This document shows positions 57,440 to 64,000 of a stretch of 64,000 nucleotides of DNA, piece after piece. Both the position numbers and the translations under genes were made by a program. The stretch is from assembly GCA_026122225.1 (NCBI GenBank), contig JANEZZ010002886.1, positions 1 to 64,000 on the forward strand. Direction: 5' to 3'. Source of the stretch: Heloderma charlesbogerti (lineage: Eukaryota; Chordata; Lepidosauria; Squamata; Helodermatidae). How positions within the stretch are numbered: position 1 is the stretch's first letter; the number at the start of each line of letters is the position of its first letter. Below the pieces are notes generated by a model. That model was not told the DNA's origin and ran no database searches. It saw only the letters and a list, made by a program, of their open reading frames with translations.

Positions 57440-59016
57440 GGGGCCCCGCCAGCCTCTGGCATTAGGGCAAGAGGTGCAGCGGTGCTGTCCACCACAGACA
57501 GAACATTCATGGCAGAACCTGCATGGGTTTCAAGAGCAGGAACCCTTGGTACTATACTCCCAGCAAAGCCAGCGGTGTTGAACCACCTGCTCCGCCATCG
57601 GCCAGGAGGCTGATGTGGGTAGCTGTTTGGCCAAGATGTGGCCACTGTCAGATCTGTCGCCAAAACCTGGTCTGGATGGGGTCATGAACTGGAGCCACAG
57701 GTCGTGCTCCTTGAGGTCCCATCTCATGGATGGGTCGATGGCCGCCCTCTGTCAAAAGGCCTCATCATAGGCCAGCCAAGCCCCGCCCTTATATTCAGTG
57801 TATGCCCTGTAAATAATGTCAATGTATTTGGTGAGGATCCACCCACATTCTGGAAATTTTTGTTGCACTATACACACATATAGATCATAAAGCTTGGCAA
57901 CCGGTTTGCCCAGGTGCATGCAACCTTCTTCCTCCGTCCTCTATCCTGCTCTCTGTCCCCAGATTTTTCCTTGTCCTTGTTTTCCGGTTTGCAGAATAAC
58001 AAGGCGAAAACGTCAATAGATTCCCCATGGAGAATCTTCTCCCTTGTGGCGGAAGTGAGGTGGAAGCCCATTGGTGAGAAAGTAGCACCAGTGGGTATTG
58101 CATCCCTCCCTAGATTAGCATAAAGATCTGTTTGTACTATAAGAAGTAAGGGAAGCGGTCCCACTGTAGGTCCTGCTGGGCCCTGCCAAACCTGTGCGCA
58201 AGCTGCAGTTGTTGTCAAGGGCTGCTGAGGAGTAGCCTCTGGTGGTGATGCAGATGGGACTGCCACTGGGCTAGCAATAGTGGAAACGCCAGTACCTAGT
58301 TCCATCTGAGGCGAGGTGGGAGATGGCTGTGCAACTACAGCCGTAAGGGCATATGTAGTTGAAGGTGTCACAGCGGCCGGTGCAGGGGCCACCGCCGCAT
58401 CAGGCAGGGGGTGCGTGGGAGCCTCATGAAGAGGCCCTGAACCTCCCGCATTTGTGTTAGGCTGCTCTCTGGGGGGTGGGGGGAAAGGCCAACCCTGAGC
58501 AGTAAGCCAGGGTAGCCATCCCCAAGGCCCCAGTGGTCCCCAACCTGGCCAGGAGGCATGAGGTGCAACACTTGTCTTACCTGAGTCTGGGGCAGCTGAG
58601 CCTGTGTTCCCCGATGCTGTGGCGGATGATGTTTCCCCCACCACCGATGCCTGTGACGCTGCTGATGTTGGTTCTTCCTCTGCCCAAAGAGCCACCCCGG
58701 GGTAAGCTATGACAGGGCTGGAAGACGCCTCGATGGTATCTAAACGCACTGAAATGGGAATCAACAATGAACGCTGCGTCTATTGCCTTGTCCGTTTGGG
58801 CTGCACACCACCGGACTTGCTTGGTCCGGCAGAGGCGGGAAGAACAATCCCTTTGTCCTTTTCCACAGTCTCTAGGCGTGCCAGGATTGAAGCCAAATCC
58901 GGGCCTGCCTCATTGTCCGAGGAAGAATCAAACCTACCCTGTGGCCTCTTTGCTGTAGGCCGTGGGGCCCTACCCTTTCCTTTCCTGCCCCCCTCGTCCC
59001 TTTTTAGGAGGCATGT
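57440..59016 (-). pseudogene. Gag-like protein of the retroelement, frameshifted
   Basis: A plausible start is the ATG at 59014-59016 (PPKKGRGG). The frame shifts by one base in a G run near 58990 and continues as GRKGKGRAPRPTAKRPQGRF, then DLASILARLETVEKDKG. A 299-codon Ala/Pro-rich frame (57868-58767) ends past LTSATREKILHGESIDVFAL. Farther on, after stops, come DPSMRWDLKEHDLWLQFM and a Cys-rich end (CGGQHRCTSC) resembling a zinc finger. Roughly three breaks are visible. Start and frame joins are inferred from family resemblance, not from one continuous ORF. Confidence 0.65.
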
Positions 59017-60439
59017 TGTCAGATCCCAGAGATAGCTAGCGAGAAGCAAAATACTAAATACCCACACCGCAACCCTAGTGGCAATTGGATTAGCTTACAC
59101 CTGCGGTGTATAAGCCTGCAAGACCCAAGAAAGTAGGGGTGTCACCAGGGGACTGCCTGGGATATGGCCCCGGTGCCCAAACAAACTGGACAGGAGCAAG
59201 CAACTAGCCGAAAGTTGCTAGGCTCAGAAGCCCCAGATTTGGCAGGTATCACCCTTTCGAAGGGATGCCAGGGGAAATGAGTCGGATTCCCAGGCCTGGG
59301 GATACAGAGCCTGAAAAGGGGGAACACCTCCTGTGACTCTGTATTGCCCCCACTCCCTTGGGCACCATTGCAAACAAATCATGGGCCAAATGGCCCTACA
59401 AGAAAATTGGGAACGCCCTTAAAAGGTTAGCCCTAAAGCCGCCTGCAGCATGCGAAACAACCAGCAGCCCCCACACAGGAGCAGCTGCCAAGCTGGCAGC
59501 GCCCCTGAGACTGAGAAACAAGGGGCCGCAAAGGCCCCACCGGCCTCCGATCAGGCCGTCAACACCCTCGCCGCTCCCTCTTGTGCTGGAGAGCACATGC
59601 TCAGCTAGCCGTCATCGCCCTCGCCGCTCCTAGACAAGGCTGCCACTGCCAAAAAAGATGCTGCCGCCACGGCGGTAGAAACTTCAGCCAATCCTTGGCC
59701 CAGGAGGAAGTGCACTGCCAGGAGGCCTCACTGCCGCCGATCACGTTGTCGCCGCTGCATCTCCTCTTTGCAGCTGCAGAGCGCATGCAGACACTCAGCA
59801 GCCATGTGAGAGAGAAGCTGCCCAGAGGGGCATGGAGAGGATAAGACGCCTCTCCAACCCCACCCCTCGCAAGTGGCGTCACTGGTGGTCCAATAGTGGC
59901 CCACCATGACGTCTCACCCCACCCACCCGCAATTCCCCCCCCCGTGGCCAGGCAAGCTGGACATGGGGGGTAGGGCACTTCTTCCTGTTTTACAAATACG
60001 ATGACATCCTCTTCAACATTAATATCAGTCAGACTATAGTGTACCTCTTGCAGATGAAGGATGCCTATAGGTTAAGGAATAGCTTAGTAACTTATAGGTT
60101 AAAAATAGCTTAACAAAAGGAAGATGGTAATTTAGGAAGTTCAGTGAATCTTTCTAATGTAGGTTTATATTGTAATTATCATCTGCTCTTACCCTATTAA
60201 TGTCCATCTCCAAGTTTCAATAAAGAAAATAATGGATTCCAAAACAAAGTAGGAGCTTAACCCATCTATTCATTTCTACTGAATCCCTCTTATTTCCTTC
60301 ACTGACAAAACAATATGCCTTGATCATAGACATAATTAATCACTTACCATTTCTTTTCCATTTAATTTATTCATTTTATTTACAATATATTTGTCTACCT
60401 TTCAAGAACAAAAATGCTCATGAGGGGCAGCATACAACA

Positions 60440-60800
60440 TTGCATTGACAGAAGAGAGTTCGAGGAAGCTAACTTCCCGGCCCCCTCCTTCCCCCAACAT
60501 CTCCCAAAGCCCTCCAGAAATGCTACACAGAGGGTCAAAAGCCCTTCTGAATGGGGTGAGCTGTGATACAAGGGGAAGGGGGGATACCCCAAAATCAGAT
60601 GGGGGTACCTCACATAAGCAGGAGCTCCACCCAAGTACTCTCCTTGATTTTGGAGAATCCAACCTTCCCCTTCAGTCCTGCACATCACAGCTCAGCCCAT
60701 TCAGGAGGGTTCCCCAACCCTCTGCATAGCTTTTCAGGGGGCTATGGGAGCTAATGGGCGGAGGCAGCGGAAGGGAAGTTAGCTTCCAGGAAATCCCTTC
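60440..60800. mobile_element. Foldback miniature DNA element
   Basis: Arms of about 110 bp are inverted copies: GGAAGCTAACTTCCCGGCCC at the left and the complement of GGAAGCTAACTTCCCTTCCG at the right, with GAATGGGGTGAGCTGTGAT mirrored inside. Non-coding. No target duplication was identified. Confidence 0.6.
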
Positions 60801-60851
60801 CACTAGTTGGGTATCACCCAGGATGGTTTCTGAAACAGTTGAAATACCATG

Positions 60852-61362
60852 AGTTGGATCCAGACAAACTTAGTCATATTTTAATCCAGGAGTGGGGAAC
60901 CTCAGGCCTGGAGGCCAAATCCAACCCTCCTGGAGTCCCAATCCAGCTGTGGAGGATTCTCCAAGTGGCCACACACCCTGCTCCTGCCCCCACACCCTGT
61001 CCTTCAACCATCAATCATTTGATGATTTCCTGGCTTTTGTGCAGTCCCCCCCCACCCACCTTCTAAAAGGCTGAAATGCCTCTCCTAAAGCTCAGTTACT
61101 GGCAATTAAGCTTTAAGCCACAATGTCCTGGTATTTGGGGGGGGTATTTTTGGCACCCCTTTTTCCTTTGGCCCTGCGCACCACTGGTATGTGACCCCTG
61201 AGAGCTTCTCCAAAATTGAATTTGACCCTCGAGTTGAAACAGGTTCTCCAGCCCTCCTTTAGTTATATTGAACTCAATAAGACTTAAATGAGTTGTGACA
61301 AATATGTCCCATTGATTTCAGTGAGACTAGAGTGTTAAACACCTTGTCTGGATCCAACCCAG
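60852..61362. mobile_element. DNA element carrying a nested hAT-type element
   Basis: The outer element has inverted ends (TTGGATCCAGACAA at 60854-60867 and its complement TTGTCTGGATCCAA at 61344-61357). Inside, 60887-61258 is a second element from CAGGAGTGGGGAACCTCAGG to AACAGGTTCTCCAGCCCTCC, like the hAT-type element at 54654. The inner one is the later insertion. Its target duplication is too worn to read with confidence. Confidence 0.65.
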
Positions 61363-62673
61363 TATAAAAAATTTCCAATTGAAACAATATAAAATAATAA
61401 TTAAAAAAATAAAAGCAATAAGAAACACCTCCAGCTACAGTAACTGTGAAATGCCTGGTGGAACAAAGAAGTCTTCACCTGCCTTTGGGGAAAAAAAACG
61501 GGGAAGAATACATACAGACATATCAGGGATGCACTTTCCACAATTCTGGGGCCACCACACAAAAGGCACTGCTCCTACTGGATGACAATGTTACCTCCAT
61601 GGAGTATGGAACGCGGAGCAGAGCTTCATTGGCAGATCTTAAAATGGTGGCAGATATTTAATTAAACATACAGCCCTTGCCTCACTTTTCAAGTCTAACA
61701 TTCTCTCCCCTTTGAGGAATATTAATGACATGTATAAACAGTGAGCTGTTAAGTACTTTCCATATTGCCTAATAGCAACTGCACAAGATCCTGTTGACAC
61801 CACCACTCATACTGCATGTTCCTAAGCCAGAAGTGATTTTAAACACGCGTGCATGTGTCCCAAACACATTCACATCTGAGTCATGTATGATGTGAATGTC
61901 ACTTCAGAGAAGCTGTATAGTGAATTCTTAAGGACCCATGCGCATGACAATGAGTTACTTCACTGATATTTCTTGGTTTTCAACTTTAGATTTATTTCCT
62001 GTTGTCGTCAAGTCTTGACTTGATTGTGGATAGTTTTTCTCATGCCTTAATTCTAAAACTGGGTGATTTTTTTTTCAATTTAGCAGTGCAACTTTAAAAC
62101 TTAAATGTGTATAATTAAGATAGTTTATTTTTTATCCGCTGGTTGACTTTGAATTGTAAATGTGGGATGTTTAAGGGCCACTAAATCCCCATGCCAAGTC
62201 TATTTTCACATGCTGATAATCTAGATAAATTGTTAAGAGCATTGTGGGAAAGAAAAACAGAAAACCTGCAAACACAGTGAAGAAACTCCCAGATACTCTA
62301 TATTTTAGACAAAGAACTAGTTTACCCCTTCAGTAAGTAGCATGATCCAGAAAGAATTAAGTGGGTTATTGTAAACTGAACAGATGCACCTCCTCTGTTG
62401 CATTACAGATATGTAGGAGAACAATACAGTTCTGATTCCACACTCCTTGAGAAGTTTCTGACTAAAAGCAGTAGGTGCTTAATGGATGCAGTTTGCACCA
62501 TATCTGCAGTAGGCTACCATTTTGTACTGCTGTTCTCTTTACAATAAAGCTAGTTTTCTATAGGATGTTCATTAGGTTTTTTTTAAAATGCCTATTGAAC
62601 ATGGATAACATTGAATGTGGTTAGAATAACACTAACACTTTTTTCTCACTTTTCTTTCCTACTGCATTTAAAG

Positions 62674-62830
62674 GCCTTTGCTTGGTGGTCAGATTTAATG
62701 GTTGAACATGCGGAAACCTTCCTCTCATTGTTTGCGGTAGATATGGACGCCGCACTAGAGGTCCAGCCCCCCGATACCTGGGACAGCTTTCCACTCTTTC
62801 AGCTTCTAAATGATTCCCTTCGTAGTGACT
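62674..62830 (+). CDS. CADPS: CADPS exon ([20 protein letters not shown]..)
   Basis: The 157-nt exon lies between a pyrimidine-rich CTGCATTTAAAG and GACT|GTATGT. Starting in phase 0 it reads [20 protein letters not shown], then [20 protein letters not shown] and [12 protein letters not shown], leaving one T. The [22 protein letters not shown] wording is CAPS1; as I recall it, CADPS2 differs clearly here (for example WWPDLL). CADPS continues downstream of the window. Confidence 0.97.
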
Positions 62831-63615
62831 GTATGTATTGTATTTTAGTCATTTAATATTGTTTCACTGATAGGGCAAAATTGTTGGGTTAATGCCAGCA
62901 ATTATTACTGTTTTGCAATTCTTGGTAGAAGATTAGTGGTACTTAAGAGAATTAAAGAGGTTAAAGAGAAAACTATATAAGAATTCAGCTCAGGGTTTTT
63001 TTAATTCTGCTTGAGAAGAGTTCAGACATATATAGGAAGATGGCGTAAAAAAAAAGTCCAGAGAAATCCCCAGTCTCTGTAGTGCCCTAAGCAATCAGAA
63101 AAAAAATCCTTGCCCAGATATATTTTATTTATATTTAATTAAAATATACAAGCATATCAGTTGTCTCCGAAACAAAACAATAACAAAAGCAGCAAGATTG
63201 ACATTCCTGGAAATTCTCTGAGAACCATTGTTAGGCTTTTCTTTCAAACTGTGGTACCTTTACAGGCTTTTAAAAAGTGTCATTGGATTAAATGGGAATT
63301 TAATAGCTAGCACCATGCTAAATGGCATGGGTTTACTTCAAAGATCCCCATTAGGTGAACTCTTAATTACTTGTATGCACACCAACTCGTTGTTTCCTCC
63401 CACTATGAACAATAGCCCCACAACTCACCTATTTTTGAAACTTTCCAAGATGAAAGGCACAATTGTCATCGCATACATGAATTATTGCACTTTTCTTGGT
63501 CACAATCCAAAGAAACTATATGCATAGGCAACAAGAGAGTTCTCTGGAGTTTCCACTTCAGCTGCTCATAATACTAGGGAAAGAATCCATGGGTTGTATA
63601 CAATCTCAGTCTAAA
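62831..63615 (+). other. CADPS: CADPS intron, start
   Basis: AT-rich intron after the last visible exon. No gene or clear repeat up to the BovB fragment at 63616. Confidence 0.8.
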
Positions 63616-63990
63616 TTGTTGTTGTTGTTCAGTTGTTAAGTCGTGTCCCGACTCTTCGTGACCCCATGGACCATAGCACGCCAGGCCTTCCTATCCTCCG
63701 CTCTCTCCTGGAGTGTGCTCAGGTTCAAAGTGGTGTGGTGAGAGCATTGGACTGGGAGCCGGGAGATCTGGGTTCTCGTCCCTACTCGGCCATGGAAGCT
63801 CACTGGGTGACTTTGGGCCAGTCACACACTCTCAGCCCAACCTACCTCACAGGGTTGTTGTTGTGAGGATAAAATGGAGAGGAGGAGGTTAATGTTAGCC
63901 GCCTTGGGTTCCTTGCAAGAGGAAAAAAGGCGGGATATAAATGCAGTAAGTAAGTAAGTAAATAAATAAATAAATAAATGAGTTCAATGT
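63616..63990 (-). mobile_element. BovB 3' fragment, copy 4, split by a SINE
   Basis: A (TTG)n tail and about 110 bp of BovB 3' end (63616-63728) are antisense to CADPS. The whole block, including the SINE and 9 further bases, is flanked by a perfect 10-bp duplication TCAGTCTAAA (63606-63615 and 63991-64000). This marks one very short BovB insertion later hit by the SINE. Confidence 0.85.
63729..63981 (+). mobile_element. tRNA-derived SINE inside BovB copy 4
   Basis: It starts AGTGGTGTGGTGAGAGCATT (box A region), has box B GGGTTCTCGTCCC near 63770, the body CCTCACAGGGTTGTTGTTGTG and AGCCGCCTTGGG, and an A-rich (TAAG/TAAA)n tail. GTTCAA lies on both sides (63723-63728 and 63982-63987), a short target duplication. 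Close relative of 38730-38950. Confidence 0.85.
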
Positions 63991-64000
63991 TCAGTCTAAA

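Larger units (their letters stand above)
55090..59970 (-). mobile_element. Internally deleted tyrosine-recombinase retroelement (Ngaro/DIRS)
   Basis: On the minus strand the element reads Gag-like protein, RNase H, tyrosine recombinase and an SGNH-type hydrolase, an order found in Ngaro/DIRS retroelements. The reverse transcriptase expected between Gag and RNase H is missing. The region is markedly GC-rich against the AT-rich intron. The 5' leader (about 59030-59970) is CpG-rich. In the 3' leader (about 55090-55500) a block containing CCGAGCCGCAAAGCT recurs as CCGAGCTGCAAAACC. A hydrolase downstream of the recombinase favours Ngaro over DIRS as I know these families. I could not define the split direct repeats, so both ends are approximate. 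Confidence 0.8.
46469..62673 (+). other. CADPS: CADPS intron, 16.2 kb, with large transposons
   Basis: Holds the Tc1 element, several hAT-type elements, an L2 tail and the Ngaro/DIRS-like element. Stretches 46470-47970, 50360-53500 and 61370-62670 show no gene and no well-delimited transposon. The segment at 53510-53615 is the 3' tail (CAGGATGCTGAACTAGATGG) of the old repeat that also flanks the intact BovB. Confidence 0.75.

Noticed and set aside
55217..59844. Many + strand frames across the GC-rich interval
   Set aside because: They are shadows opposite the minus-strand Gag, RNase H and recombinase frames. The high GC content lowers stop frequency.
59350..59980. CpG-rich block considered as a host CpG-island promoter
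   Set aside because: It lies at the 5' leader of the Ngaro/DIRS-like element, upstream of its Gag on the same strand, so retroelement origin is simpler. No host first exon was seen.
1..64000. CRISPR arrays, bacterial operons, rRNA or tRNA genes
   Set aside because: The sequence is vertebrate. Tandem repeats are simple microsatellites, and the only tRNA-like sequences are SINE heads.

Overview
This window looks like a piece of a squamate reptile (lizard or snake) genome lying inside one large neuronal gene, CADPS (CAPS1), read on the + strand. Short exons flanked by AG/GT splice sites are separated by AT-rich introns. The organism is inferred from the repeat mix: BovB LINEs, L2 and CR1 LINE remnants, a tRNA-derived SINE, many hAT-type miniature transposons, a tyrosine-recombinase retroelement and a Tc1 element. 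No sequence search was possible.

Host gene: seven exons are supported by splice sites and reading frame: 22504-22605, 24042-24105, 25447-25570, 27976-28044, 28917-28934 (an 18-nt microexon), 46362-46468 and 62674-62830. An eighth, 42517-42621, fits the frame as a further cassette. The exons at 27976, 28917 and 42517 are all phase 1-1 and multiples of three, so they can be skipped or combined freely between the constant exons at 25447 and 46362. CAPS1 primes dense-core vesicles for Ca2+-triggered release; these exons belong to its central/C-terminal MUN-related region.

Layout of the rest: 1-22503 is taken as upstream intron. It holds several miniature DNA transposons, a full-length BovB with an uninterrupted 1047-codon ORF (5691-8908, minus), a decayed L2 ORF (13540-15045, plus), a foldback hAT-type element (16465-17031) and a truncated BovB (20248-21049). 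Region 28935-46361 carries foldback elements, a third BovB (32862-34130), CR1/L2 tails, SINEs and hAT-type elements with clear 8-bp target duplications. Region 46469-62673 contains a complete Tc1 transposon with an intact DD34E transposase (47977-49629) and a GC-rich Ngaro/DIRS-like retroelement (about 55090-59970, minus). The latter has lost its reverse transcriptase and its recombinase is inactivated. The right end has a BovB fragment with a SINE inserted in it (63616-63990). All four BovB copies lie antisense to CADPS.

The most notable items are the run of symmetric cassette exons, the intact BovB and Tc1 elements, the recombinase-hydrolase arrangement in the Ngaro/DIRS-like element, and several nested insertions that give a relative age order.
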